Origin: Halobacteriales archaeon QS_1_68_20
GTDB taxonomy: Archaea; Halobacteriota; Halobacteria; Halobacteriales; PXRE01
Length of the DNA stretch: 64,000 bases
Assembly: GCA_003021085.1 (NCBI GenBank)
Contig: PXRE01000023.1
Span: 1 to 64,000, forward strand
Reading direction: 5' to 3'
Part shown: positions 42,193 through 50,838 of the stretch, piece by piece
How the letters are laid out: each line of letters opens with the position of its first letter
How positions within the stretch are numbered: position 1 is the first letter of the stretch
Notes under the pieces: generated by a model
What the model saw: only the letters and a program-made list of their open reading frames with translations
Told to the model about the DNA's origin: nothing
Databases searched by the model: none
Program-made: the position numbers and the translations under genes

Positions 42193-44391
42193 ATGCAACC
42201 CCACGTGACCCCGCTGGAGGACGACGCGGGCCTGTCGCTGTACGATCCCATCGAGAGCGCCCGGTCCGTCCTGTACACCGACCGGCCGGTCGATCCGCGC
42301 CCGGCCGACGAGGCGACGTTCCCGTTCCCGGTCGGGATGGCGGTGTCCGTCGAGGTGTCGCGGCTCGCCGTCCCGAAACTGGACGTGGTCCACGTCCGCG
42401 CGCCGGACGGGACGTACGTGGACGCCTTCGAGGGGCGCGTCGGCGAGCGCTACGAGGCCGACGGCGACCGCCTGCTGGACTTCTCCAGCACCGCACTGAA
42501 ACTCTACGTGGCGGTGCCAGGGCCGTTCGAAATCGCCGGCGATCCGGGCGGGCGCGAGACGGTCGTCACCCTGTCCGCGCCCGGCGAAGCCGTCGTCGGG
42601 GTCCGGTCGTTCCACGAGCGCCCGGGCCGGACCGTCGAGACGCCGGCGGAACCGGAACCCGTGGTGCGCGCGCTCTCGGCCACGGGGTCGGCGCTGAAGA
42701 CGCTCTCCCCGGAGCGGTCGTTCCCGACCCTGCGCGGGCACCCGCCGGTGTTCGAACCGGCCGACGAACTGTCGATCCCCGACGGGATCGAACCGCCGGA
42801 CACCGACGTCACCATCTGGGTGCCGCCGAAGTGGGAGTTCGTCTACCCGGTCTCGCCGCTCGTGTACTACCTGGGCGCGACGGTGCTGCCCGGTGGGCCG
42901 CCGTGCATCCAGGCCGGCAACTGGACCTTCCCGCTCGGTCCGCCCGACGGCGACCCCGAGGCGTTCCAGACGCAGGTGATCCGGGCGCTCAAACAGGTGT
43001 TCTTCATGGACTGCCTGACCCGGACGGAGGGCCTGTACCCCGTCGAGCTGCGCGAACGGCGCGCGCTGGGTGAGGACCTCGACCTGGACCTGGCGGCGCT
43101 GTACGACGCACCGCTGGCGGCGCAGGTGCGCGCGTTCCTGGACGTGCCGTACTCCGTCGTCGAGGGGCACCTCCCGTCGTGGCACCTCTGTGTCGACGTC
43201 GAACCGACGGCCGACCACGTGACCGCGCTGCCGTACCTGCTGGACGACCTCGCGCTGATCCGGTGTCCCAGTCCGCGCGAACCCGCGGACCCGGACCCGG
43301 AGGTCGACCAGGCGCTGTCGGAGTTCGTCAGGTCGCCGGAACGCCCGGAGGACGTCCGCTCCGGCGACCGGACCACCGACTCCGAGGAGGTGTTCATGCC
43401 GGAACCGACCCCCGCGATGGAGCACGCCTACATGGGCAAGGGGCTACCGCTGCGGCGGAACAAGTTGACGCCGGCGGCGCTGGAGCGTCGGCTGGACTAC
43501 GACGACCCCCCGGCCGACAGCATCACCGTCAGGATCGTCTGCAACGACGAGATGATGGCCGACGAGGCTGCCGTCGAGGAGTACTACGGCGTCCACGACC
43601 TCGTGCAGTACAGCGTCGACATCGACTACGAGTTGACCCGGGCGGAACTGGCCGAGGTCCTCCGGGCGGACGTGGACCTGCTCCACTACGTCGGCCACAT
43701 CGACGGGCGGGGGTTCACCTGCGCCGACGAACCGCTGGACGCCCGCGAACTCGACGACGTGGGCGTGGACATGTTCCTGCTGAACGCCTGCGACTCCTAC
43801 GCCCAGGGCCGGGCGCTCCTGGACGCGGGGGCGAAAGCCGGCGTCACGTCGCTGACGGAGGTGAGCAACAAGGCGGCCACCCGCCTCGGCAGGACGATGG
43901 CGCGGGCGCTGAACGCCGGGTTCACCCTCCGGTCGGCGCTGTCGCTGACCGCCATCGACTCCGCCGCCGTCTACTACATCGTCCTGGGGGACGGCGGCCG
44001 GCAACTCGTCCAGTGCCCGTCCGGAGTTCCGATCCTCGCGGACGTCGTGGACGCGGACCTCGACGCGGAGGTGTCGACGGTCGACCTGTTCGCGTTCCCC
44101 GGCACCAACTTCGGACAGGGAACGTTCACCAAGCCGGCGCTGGGCGACCCCGGGCACCACTGCCTCCTGTTCGGCCCCCTCGACAGGTTCACGTGCAGCG
44201 TCGACGACGTCGGACGCTACTTCTCGACGCAGTCGATGCCGGTGACCGTCGACGGCAAGCTCCACTGGAGTGACGAGGTGGACTCCGGCCGCCTGGAGTC
44301 CCTGCTGAGCAAAATCGAGGAGTTACGGGCCGTTGATCGTACGCGCAGACGAATCGTTGACTTCTTCCGTCCCCTTCGCGTCGAGCAGTAG
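42193..44391 (+). CDS. CHAT-domain (caspase-like) protease with large uncharacterised N-terminal region
   Basis: The C-terminal part from about residue 440 (SITVRIVCNDEMMADEAAV) has a caspase-like fold. Catalytic His is proposed at H502 in LLHYVGHIDGRGF and Cys at C533 in MFLLNACDSYAQGRALLDAG, the spacing and context of CHAT peptidases. The first 430 residues are mostly beta-type, without signal or membrane segment (VTIWVPPKWEFVYPVSPLVY), and match nothing I know; they may be a sensor or substrate-recognition domain. The 732-aa protein is cytosolic. CHAT proteases elsewhere act in defence and programmed cell death. The 3' end overlaps a convergent small gene by 69 bp. Confidence 0.75.
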   Translation: MQPHVTPLEDDAGLSLYDPIESARSVLYTDRPVDPRPADEATFPFPVGMAVSVEVSRLAVPKLDVVHVRAPDGTYVDAFEGRVGERYEADGDRLLDFSSTALKLYVAVPGPFEIAGDPGGRETVVTLSAPGEAVVGVRSFHERPGRTVETPAEPEPVVRALSATGSALKTLSPERSFPTLRGHPPVFEPADELSIPDGIEPPDTDVTIWVPPKWEFVYPVSPLVYYLGATVLPGGPPCIQAGNWTFPLGPPDGDPEAFQTQVIRALKQVFFMDCLTRTEGLYPVELRERRALGEDLDLDLAALYDAPLAAQVRAFLDVPYSVVEGHLPSWHLCVDVEPTADHVTALPYLLDDLALIRCPSPREPADPDPEVDQALSEFVRSPERPEDVRSGDRTTDSEEVFMPEPTPAMEHAYMGKGLPLRRNKLTPAALERRLDYDDPPADSITVRIVCNDEMMADEAAVEEYYGVHDLVQYSVDIDYELTRAELAEVLRADVDLLHYVGHIDGRGFTCADEPLDARELDDVGVDMFLLNACDSYAQGRALLDAGAKAGVTSLTEVSNKAATRLGRTMARALNAGFTLRSALSLTAIDSAAVYYIVLGDGGRQLVQCPSGVPILADVVDADLDAEVSTVDLFAFPGTNFGQGTFTKPALGDPGHHCLLFGPLDRFTCSVDDVGRYFSTQSMPVTVDGKLHWSDEVDSGRLESLLSKIEELRAVDRTRRRIVDFFRPLRVEQ

Positions 44392-44514
44392 TCCGGTGTA
44401 GAGCCATCCGGCGCCCCGCGAGTGGCGTTTCGCGGTCCCGTTCGTGAACCGGTCGATGGTCGCGACGAACTCGCGGTACGCCTCGTGGGTGGAACGAGCG
44501 TCACACGTTTTCAT
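44323..44514 (-). CDS. Small basic protein convergent with the CHAT gene
   Basis: The 63-aa frame (MKTCDARSTHEAYREFVATI, then DRFTNGTAKRHSRGAGWLYTGLLLDAKG) looks protein-like, with an amphipathic helix and a hydrophobic GAGWLYTGLLL patch. It has an AT-rich promoter at 44520-44590. Its 3' end overlaps the last 69 bp of the CHAT gene on the opposite strand. An in-frame ATG at 44529 is an alternative start. I recognise no family; it may be an independent small gene or a regulator of its neighbour. Confidence 0.55.
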   Translation of the reverse strand: MKTCDARSTHEAYREFVATIDRFTNGTAKRHSRGAGWLYTGLLLDAKGTEEVNDSSARTINGP

Positions 44515-44694
44515 GGTGTATTTTTCCAATACGAAGATGATTATAATAGTTACTTATTAGTTTAAATATAGAGTGATGGGTAATTCTAGTAACTCGGATC
44601 GAACGGCAACTAGGCCCCGCCGAACGTCCCGGGCGGGCGGAGCCTCTCCCACACAACCGGGACCCTTTTTAGCGCCCGCCGGATTCGTTCAGCC

Positions 44695-46539
44695 ATGAAA
44701 CTGCTGTTCATCCACTCGGACCACCTCGAATTCGAGGCCAAACAGAAGGCCGGCGGCGGCGACCTCGCCGAGACCGATGGCGTCCCCATGGAGGGGCGGA
44801 TGGAGGAGTGCGTCACGGTGTTCACGACCGTCGAGTCCGGCGACGAGGAGGACCTCGACGCCGTCGTCGACAACGCGGCGACGGAACTGCGCGACGTGGC
44901 CGACCAGTTGAACACCACCAACGTCGTCCTGTACCCCTACGCCCACCTCTCGGAGGATCTGGCAGGACCGGACGCCGCCAAGACCGTCATGCGGAACCTC
45001 GAAGCCGAACTTACGGGCGAGTTCGACGTCCTGCGGTCGCCCTTTGGCTGGTACAAGTCCTTCGAGGTGTCCTGCAAGGGCCACCCGCTGTCGGAACTCT
45101 CCCGGCACGTCTCGGCACACCGTGACGAAGAGAAGGATCCGGAGGAGACCGAGGAGCGCGAACCCAGCGACTGGCACGTGATGACGCCGGACGGCGACCT
45201 GCAGGGTGCCGTCGGCGCGAAGAGCGACGTGAACGAGGACATGCAGGCGTTCATCGAGGACGAGGTCGAGGGCATCGAGAAGGGGGCCGGCGATGAACCG
45301 CCCCACATCGAGTTGATGAAGGAGAAGTCCCTGGTCGGCTACGACGAACTCTCGGACGTCGGGAACCTCCGGTGGTACCCCCGCGGGAAACTCGTCCGTG
45401 ACTGCCTGATGGAGTACGTCAACGACCTGGTGGTCGAGTACGGCGGCATGCCCGTCGAGACGCCCATCATGTACGACCTGGGCGCGCGGGCCATCGACGA
45501 GCACGCCGGCAAGTTCGGCGAGCGCCAGTACCGCTTCGAGTCCGGCGACCGCCGGATGATGCTCCGGTTCGCGGCCTGCTTCGGCCAGTTCTCGATCATG
45601 CGGGACATGTACATCTCCGAGAACGACCTCCCGCTGCGGGTGTACGAGATGTCCACCTACTCGTTCCGGCGCGAGCAGCGCGGGGAGGTGGCCGGCCTCA
45701 AGCGCCTGCGGGCGTTCACGATGCCGGACATGCACACCGCGACGGAGGACATGGCCCAGGCCCGCGAGGAACTCGTGGCGCAGGCGAAACTCGCCCTACA
45801 GACCTCCGAGGACCTGGGGATCAACTACGAACCGGCGATCCGGATGACCCGCGAGTTCTTCGAGGAGAACCGCGAGTGGGTCCAGGAGGTCGTCGACGAC
45901 CTCGGCAAACCGGCGCTGATCGAGGTCCTGCCGGAGCGACACCACTACTGGTCGGCCAAGATCGACTTCGCGGCCATCGACGGCCTGGGCCGGCCCATCG
46001 AGAACCCGACGGTCCAGATCGACGTCGAGAGCGCCGAGCGGTTCGGCATCGAGTACCACGACGGCGAGGGGTCCCACCACACGCCGATCCTGCACTACTC
46101 GCCCTCGGGCGGCATCGAGCGCGTGCTGGCGGCCATCCTGGAGAACACCGCCACGATGGACACCCCGCGACTGCCGACGTGGCTCTCGCCAACCCAGGTC
46201 CGGTTCATCCCCGTGCAGGACCACGTAGAGTACTGCGACGAACTGGTCGACCGACTGGCCGAGCGGAACCTCAGGGCGGATGTCGACGACCGCGACGAGT
46301 CCGTCGGCAAGCGCATCGCCCGCGCGGAGACCGACTGGGTGCCCTACTACGTGGTCGTCGGCGACCGCGAGGTGGAAGGCGACACGCTGGGCGTGAACGT
46401 CCGCGAGACGGGCGAGGAACTGGACATGAGCGTCGAGGAACTGCTGGAGACGGTCGACGAGGACGTCGGCGAACTGCCCCGCAAGCGCCGGTACCTCCCG
46501 AAGCACCTCAGCAAGCACCCGAACTTCACCGGGAACTGA
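44695..46539 (+). CDS. thrS: Threonyl-tRNA synthetase, archaeal type
   Basis: The N-terminus (MKLLFIHSDHLEFEAKQKA) is the archaeal D-aminoacyl-tRNA-deacylase-like editing domain that clears mischarged Ser-tRNA. The class II catalytic core includes RFAACFGQFS (zinc Cys), YEMSTYSFRREQRGEVAGL (motif 2), HYWSAKIDFAAIDGLGR and SPSGGIERVLAAIL (motif 3), followed by an anticodon-binding domain. Length is 614 aa. It is monocistronic with a short AT-rich promoter just upstream (44660-44690). Confidence 0.96.
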   Translation: MKLLFIHSDHLEFEAKQKAGGGDLAETDGVPMEGRMEECVTVFTTVESGDEEDLDAVVDNAATELRDVADQLNTTNVVLYPYAHLSEDLAGPDAAKTVMRNLEAELTGEFDVLRSPFGWYKSFEVSCKGHPLSELSRHVSAHRDEEKDPEETEEREPSDWHVMTPDGDLQGAVGAKSDVNEDMQAFIEDEVEGIEKGAGDEPPHIELMKEKSLVGYDELSDVGNLRWYPRGKLVRDCLMEYVNDLVVEYGGMPVETPIMYDLGARAIDEHAGKFGERQYRFESGDRRMMLRFAACFGQFSIMRDMYISENDLPLRVYEMSTYSFRREQRGEVAGLKRLRAFTMPDMHTATEDMAQAREELVAQAKLALQTSEDLGINYEPAIRMTREFFEENREWVQEVVDDLGKPALIEVLPERHHYWSAKIDFAAIDGLGRPIENPTVQIDVESAERFGIEYHDGEGSHHTPILHYSPSGGIERVLAAILENTATMDTPRLPTWLSPTQVRFIPVQDHVEYCDELVDRLAERNLRADVDDRDESVGKRIARAETDWVPYYVVVGDREVEGDTLGVNVRETGEELDMSVEELLETVDEDVGELPRKRRYLPKHLSKHPNFTGN

Positions 46540-46591
46540 CCAGGAACGGTCGATTTCGGGGCGGGGGAAGAATTTACTCGACGCGTCGGCG

Positions 46592-46801
46592 TTACTCCCT
46601 GGCGAGCGCGTCGTAGATGTCGCGGTGCTCTTCTCGCTTTTCCCGTGCGACCTCCCGAAGTAATGCGGTTCTGGCTTCCTCCATTACTTCCTCCGGGGGG
46701 TTCTCGCCGTGTTCCTCGGCGTACCGCGTCCGGAACTGCTCCAGTAGCTCGTCGAACAGATTTCGGGGTGACGAGGCGTCAGTCTCCGGGTCGCGAGCCA
46801 T
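46592..46801 (-). CDS. Small helical protein overlapping the Doc-like gene
   Basis: The 69-aa product (MARDPETDASSPRNLFDELL, EQFRTRYAEEHGENPPEEVM) is acidic and probably all helix, without known motif. Its ATG lies inside the 3' part of the upstream Doc/Fic-like gene, with a 118-bp out-of-frame overlap. Tight coupling suggests a functional pair; an antitoxin role is inference, and antitoxins more often precede doc. Confidence 0.6.
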   Translation of the reverse strand: MARDPETDASSPRNLFDELLEQFRTRYAEEHGENPPEEVMEEARTALLREVAREKREEHRDIYDALARE

Positions 46802-47442
46802 TTGCGTTCTCTCCTTTGGTAGTTGGTCGGGTAATCGTTGTGGTCGTCTTCATCGTCGTCCTCAAAATCGAGGTTCCATTCGTCCGGAGGTGGACGATCT
46901 GCCGTGAATTCCCATTGTCCGTGCTTACCTTCTTTCACACCGATTACCTCCCCGATCTCCACGTTCCTGAATATATGGCGTATGATTGACACCAAATTGG
47001 AAACGTCGAAGTCCTCCAAAGAGGCCGTACTCGTCTGGTCGGCGAGATAGTCGACACCGACCTCCCGGTCGATGAGATCTTCGCGAACAGAGAACAGTTT
47101 GAGCATCGAACGAACGTCTTCCCCGTAGTCGAACTCGTAGCCGTTGAAGAGGTAGAACAGTTCCGTCGTGTTCAACGCCGTCCGCTTGTTCCCGTTGACG
47201 AACCAGTGGTTCGAGGCCAACAGGCGCATCAGGTGAAACGCCTTCTCGTGGACCGTCTCCGGGCCTTCGCCGACGTGACCGTGCTCGATAAAGTCCACAG
47301 CGTACTCGATTCGCTCCGGGTCCTCGATTCCAGACTCGGACTCCGGGTCACTCTCGACGATGTCATCGTGAATCCGGATGACGTCTTCTTTCGTCGGATA
47401 CCAGAACTGCCGGTGGTCCTCGCCCATCCTCCCGTTGGACAT
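46684..47442 (-). CDS. Doc/Fic-family toxin-like protein
   Basis: Residues 78-88 read NHWFVNGNKRT, matching the Fic/Doc active-site motif HxFx(D/N)xNKR; the preceding helix EKAFHLMRLLA and following ALNTTELFYLFNGYEFD fit the Doc fold. Doc kinases phosphorylate EF-Tu; the archaeal target is unknown. I chose ATG 47442 (MSNGRMGEDHRQFWYPTKED); ATG 47427 is possible. After residue 213 the frame runs through the start of the overlapping small gene and becomes non-protein-like, so the natural C-terminus may have been altered by a frameshift. Confidence 0.75.
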   Translation of the reverse strand: MSNGRMGEDHRQFWYPTKEDVIRIHDDIVESDPESESGIEDPERIEYAVDFIEHGHVGEGPETVHEKAFHLMRLLASNHWFVNGNKRTALNTTELFYLFNGYEFDYGEDVRSMLKLFSVREDLIDREVGVDYLADQTSTASLEDFDVSNLVSIIRHIFRNVEIGEVIGVKEGKHGQWEFTADRPPPDEWNLDFEDDDEDDHNDYPTNYQRRERKWLATRRLTPRHPEICSTSYWSSSGRGTPRNTARTPRRK

Positions 47443-47623
47443 CCAATCGCGGCGATAATAGGCCTGCCCTCTCACCGGATGTCCTCGTTCGTGGTCCGGT
47501 AGTGGTCGTCGTTTCCGTCCCTCGATTACACGAACCCTTCTCCGTTCGTTCGACGGTAGTCAGTGTTTATCGTCATCAACCATTATGGGGGTTTTATCCC
47601 TCGGGGCGGCGGAGGCTTCCGTG

Positions 47624-49126
47624 ATGTCCGAAACGGGCCTCGACCGCACCGACCTGGTGCGGCGGCTTCCGACCCCGGAGTCGGAAGGAGTCGTATACGA
47701 CCCGAGTTTCGAACGGTTGCGCGAATTCTCCTCGCACCTGGAGACCACGACCGAGTACGGTAGTCCCTCGTACGTCAGCGAGTACCGGTCGCGGTGTGCC
47801 GACCGGACGAAAAACGCCGTCGACGACGAGTTCACCCAGGCGGACTGGGACGCCGTCGACGAGGCCGTGGCGGCGGCCGGCGAGCGCGAGATGGTCTGTC
47901 TCGACCGGATGGTCGGCCGCCACCCCGAGGTCGCGCAGTGCTGTCGCCTCTACGTCCCCAAAGAGTACGGCCGCATTGCGCTGGCCTGGGGCAAACTCCT
48001 CGAACCGGCACCCGAGGACCGGGAGCCGGACCTCTACACGGTCCAGTTGCCCGACCGCGACGAGGTCGCCATCCGCGTGCTCCCCGAGGAGGGCCTGACG
48101 GTCGTGCTCGGCAGCGACTACACCGGCGAGGCCAAGAAGTCGTTTCTCAGGCTCTACATGCGCCGGGCGAAAGAGCGCGGCGGCCTCGGCCTGCACGCCG
48201 GGAGCAAGCGCGTCGTCCTGCAGGACGACGACGAGATGGAAACCGTCGGCCAGCTGTTCCTGGGCCTCTCGGGCACCGGCAAGTCGACGCTGACGGGCCA
48301 CGGGTTCTGGCTTGACGACCCGGAGTACGCCGAGATGCTCCAGGACGACGTCTGCGCGCTACTGCCGGACGGCACCGTCGCCGGGAGCGAGGGCGGCGGC
48401 CTCTACATCAAGACGATGGGCCTGGACGCCGACGAGCAACCGGCCCTGCACCACGCGGCCACCCAGTCCTCGGCGGTGCTGGAGAACGTCGCCGTCGACG
48501 AGGACGGGACGGTCGACTTCGACGACGGCGAACTCACGACCAACGGCCGGGCCGTCGTCCGGCGGGAGGACCTCCCGAGCGCCGCCGACGGGATCGACCT
48601 CCCGGACGTCGACCAGGTGTTCTTCATCACCCGGAATCCGCTGATGGCGCCCGTCTCGCGGCTCACGGACGCCCAGGCGGCCGCGGCGTTCATGCTCGGG
48701 GAGTCCGTCCAGACCAGCGCCGGCGACCCGGAGAAGGCCGGCGAGCGCATCCGCGTCGTCGGCACTAACCCGTTCATCGTCGGCCCGGAGGGCGAAGAGG
48801 GTAACCGCTTCCGGGAACTCATCCGCGAGAACGACGTCGAGTGCTACCTCCTCAACACGGGGACCGTCGGAGACCGAGACGTCGGCGTGGAAGAGACCGT
48901 CGGCATTTTGGAAGCTATCGCCCGCGACCAGGTCGAGTGGGATCACGACGAAGCGGTCGGCCTGGACCTGCCGACGGACGTGCCCGGCGTCGACATTTCG
49001 GCGTTCCACCCCGCTGAGAACGTGACCGACTACGACGAGAAAGTCCACGAACTGCGCGTCGAACGCCGGGCGTACCTCTCGCGGTTCGACGCGCTGGACG
49101 AGGAGATCAGGGACGCCGCGTACTGA
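47624..49126 (+). CDS. pckA: Phosphoenolpyruvate carboxykinase (ATP-type)
   Basis: The enzyme forms PEP from oxaloacetate at the entry to gluconeogenesis. Signatures are YTGEAKKSFLRLYM, the kinase-1a P-loop FLGLSGTGKSTLTG, metal-binding EMLQDDVCAL and GSEGGGLYIKTMGLD. Length of 500 aa is normal. ATG 47624 (MSETGLDRTDLVRR) is preferred to ATG 47585 because the extra 13 residues look non-homologous. It is monocistronic. Confidence 0.92.
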   Translation: MSETGLDRTDLVRRLPTPESEGVVYDPSFERLREFSSHLETTTEYGSPSYVSEYRSRCADRTKNAVDDEFTQADWDAVDEAVAAAGEREMVCLDRMVGRHPEVAQCCRLYVPKEYGRIALAWGKLLEPAPEDREPDLYTVQLPDRDEVAIRVLPEEGLTVVLGSDYTGEAKKSFLRLYMRRAKERGGLGLHAGSKRVVLQDDDEMETVGQLFLGLSGTGKSTLTGHGFWLDDPEYAEMLQDDVCALLPDGTVAGSEGGGLYIKTMGLDADEQPALHHAATQSSAVLENVAVDEDGTVDFDDGELTTNGRAVVRREDLPSAADGIDLPDVDQVFFITRNPLMAPVSRLTDAQAAAAFMLGESVQTSAGDPEKAGERIRVVGTNPFIVGPEGEEGNRFRELIRENDVECYLLNTGTVGDRDVGVEETVGILEAIARDQVEWDHDEAVGLDLPTDVPGVDISAFHPAENVTDYDEKVHELRVERRAYLSRFDALDEEIRDAAY

Positions 49127-49555
49127 GCGGTTTCGGGGTCGCGTCGCCGATCTTACTTAAGTAGGCTCGCGGAGTATATAAGGCGAGGGACGGGTGTGAG
49201 CGGCGTCTCTCCGAGCGAAGCGGGCCTCTCGCGAACTGGATACCACCGGTATTCACACCGTTTGTCCGGAATTTCGCAGTTAAACCGCAGTCTCTCGAGC
49301 GGTAGTCCGCCGACGTGAGCGTCCGGGTGAGCGTGCCGAGCACCGCGAGGCCGCGAACCCCGGCCGAACGAGGAGGCTGGGGAGGTGTGAGGTTGCCCCT
49401 GGGTGTTGCATGCCGCTCGTGTTGCTGGTTCGGACGGGGTCGACGCTAGCGGCATGCAAAACCTGGGGATGGCCACGCCCTCCCCAACCGACTGCGTTAC
49501 TCGTTTCACTGCGTTACTCGTCCCTCGCGCGCGTTGCTCGCGCGCGCCGGCCTCA
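49127..49555. repeat. Dispersed repeat locus B with a long imperfect hairpin
   Basis: No gene is seen. 49159-49168 holds the palindrome TACTTAAGTA followed by TATATAAGG at 49174, an orphan promoter-like signal. 49375-49417 and 49448-49490 are imperfect inverted repeats ending GGCTGGGGAGG / CCTCCCCAACC with a perfect 10-bp core GCATGCCGCT/AGCGGCATGC. 49512-49545 matches part of locus A. Confidence 0.7.
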
Positions 49556-50155
49556 GAGCACACTGTCGGCACGAAAGAGCACACTGTCGGCGCGAAAACG
49601 GACGAAGAACCGAATATGGCGTTCAGTCCTGTCCGGTCGAGAGGTCGACGCCCTGAAGGTGGCCGAGACGTCCTCCGCGTACCGATCACCGTTTTCCTCG
49701 TCGTGGCGGGGGAACGACGGCGCCTCCACTTCCACCATGAGGTCGTAGGTCTCCTCGCCCGGCAGTTCGAGGTTCGTCCCGTAGTGGTACAGGCCGGGGT
49801 GCCAGATGAACGGGACCGCCACGGGACCGACCGTCTCGCCCTCGCCCTCCAGGGTCGCCCGCACGGCCAGTTCCGGGAGGAAGCGGCCGCCCTCGGCGTC
49901 GGCGACGATCACTTCGAGGTGGCAGTTCTCCTCGCCGGGGTCGGTCCACTCCAGGCCGCCGTCGGCGGGATGGTACATTCCCTCGGCCTCTTCCTGGGCG
50001 AACCCGACGAGGTAGTCGCCCTCGGTGGTCGTGTCGCCGGTCTCGGCGACCTCCGAGATCATGTACTCGGCGGCCTCCCGGTAGGTGTCGCCCGCCTGCC
50101 GCGCGAGTTCGAGTTGCCGCTCGTCGACCTCCTCGCTGGGTTGCAGGCCGGCCAT
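49553..50155 (-). CDS. P19/Tp34-like iron-transport-associated protein
   Basis: The 200-aa protein has the P19 core: YLVGFAQEEAEGMYHPADGG, LPELAVRATLE, VPFIWHPGLYHYGTNLELPG and DLMVEVEAPSFPRH, with the conserved Glu, His and Met-type metal ligands. The family binds Cu/Fe outside the cell to aid iron uptake; no signal peptide is visible here, so this one may be cytosolic or anchored otherwise. ATG 50155 begins MAGLQPSEEVD. The last residues (FRADSVLFRADSVL) are encoded by a tandem repeat at 49556-49597, so the C-terminus has been replaced or extended. Two bases separate it from the upstream zinc-finger gene. Confidence 0.75.
   Translation of the reverse strand: MAGLQPSEEVDERQLELARQAGDTYREAAEYMISEVAETGDTTTEGDYLVGFAQEEAEGMYHPADGGLEWTDPGEENCHLEVIVADAEGGRFLPELAVRATLEGEGETVGPVAVPFIWHPGLYHYGTNLELPGEETYDLMVEVEAPSFPRHDEENGDRYAEDVSATFRASTSRPDRTERHIRFFVRFRADSVLFRADSVL
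49556..49597. repeat. 21-bp tandem duplication at the end of the P19-like gene
   Basis: Two units beginning GAGCACACTGTCGGC and ending CGAAA abut (one mismatch). In the coding frame they give FRADSVL twice, at the C-terminus. Unit length keeps the frame. Confidence 0.9.
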
Positions 50156-50157
50156 GC

Positions 50158-50313
50158 TCACTCGACCGCCTGCCGGGGTGGCAACTCGACGGCCACGACG
50201 TCGTGGCCCGTCTCCCGGCGGTGGTCGTGGGCGACCCGACCTGCGGTGACCCGTCCTTCGATCTCCCGCTCGAACGAACAGGCCGAACACTCGACTTGGA
50301 ACCGTTTGGCCAT
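50158..50313 (-). CDS. Small zinc-finger-like protein
   Basis: The 51-aa protein reads MAKRFQVECSACSFEREIEG, then VTAGRVAHDHRRETGHDVVA, with a CxxC pair and a HDH...H cluster suited to one zinc ion. It is too short for most gene finders. TGA is followed 2 nt later by the ATG of the P19-like gene, so the two form an operon. Function unknown; metal sensing would fit the partner. Confidence 0.65.
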   Translation of the reverse strand: MAKRFQVECSACSFEREIEGRVTAGRVAHDHRRETGHDVVAVELPPRQAVE

Positions 50314-50479
50314 GGGTGACACTCGGTATCAGTCGGTGGCGAGCGATAAACCGGGTCGCCAAAGTATCGAAACCGGTGGTGGGTTTACGTTCACTTCGGC
50401 GTCGATTGCCCCGACAGCGTGGGCGTCCAACCGGTCGTGGGGGAAGCGACGAGACCGCGAGTCGGATCTATCCACGGAA

Positions 50480-50526
50480 CGGTTTATATGTCAGGGAGTC
50501 GAAAGAACCGTGGCCGCTCGGCCACG
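50480..50526 (+). promoter_or_regulatory. Promoter and leader hairpin of the small secreted protein gene
   Basis: GGTTTATATG at 50481-50490 is a good TATA element. CGTGGCCG and CGGCCACG (50509-50516 and 50519-50526) form an 8-bp perfect inverted repeat just 6 bp before the ATG at 50533, so a leader hairpin could mask initiation. Confidence 0.5.
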
Positions 50527-50532
50527 TCCACC

Positions 50533-50772
50533 ATGAACGAAACGACGAAGCGAGTGGTTGTCCTGGCGACCGTGGCGGTCCTGCTCGTCGGGGCGACGGG
50601 CGCGGCGAGCGCGGTGTGGGATACGCCCAGCGACGAGGACCAGAGCGACGACGTGGAGGCCGCAGACGGCCTCCTCCCGACGTCGACGGACGATCCGGCT
50701 GTCGACGGCGAGTACCGGACGTACGAACACACCGGCGGCGAGAATCCCTACTCCTACGGCGAAATCGTGTAG
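50533..50772 (+). CDS. Small secreted acidic protein
   Basis: The 79-aa product has a Sec-type signal (MNETTKRVVVLATVAVLLVG, cleavage near ASA) and a 50-residue acidic mature part (WDTPSDEDQSDDVEAADGLL, then EYRTYEHTGGENPYSYGEIV). There are no cysteines or known domain. ATG 50533 is chosen because it directly begins the signal; upstream in-frame starts fall before the TATA element. Confidence 0.65.
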   Translation: MNETTKRVVVLATVAVLLVGATGAASAVWDTPSDEDQSDDVEAADGLLPTSTDDPAVDGEYRTYEHTGGENPYSYGEIV

Positions 50773-50838
50773 ACGGCGGGCGATTTCTCCGCTCACTGCC
50801 CTGCCCCGACCGGGAGCGGTCCCGTCAGGGGGAGGTCG

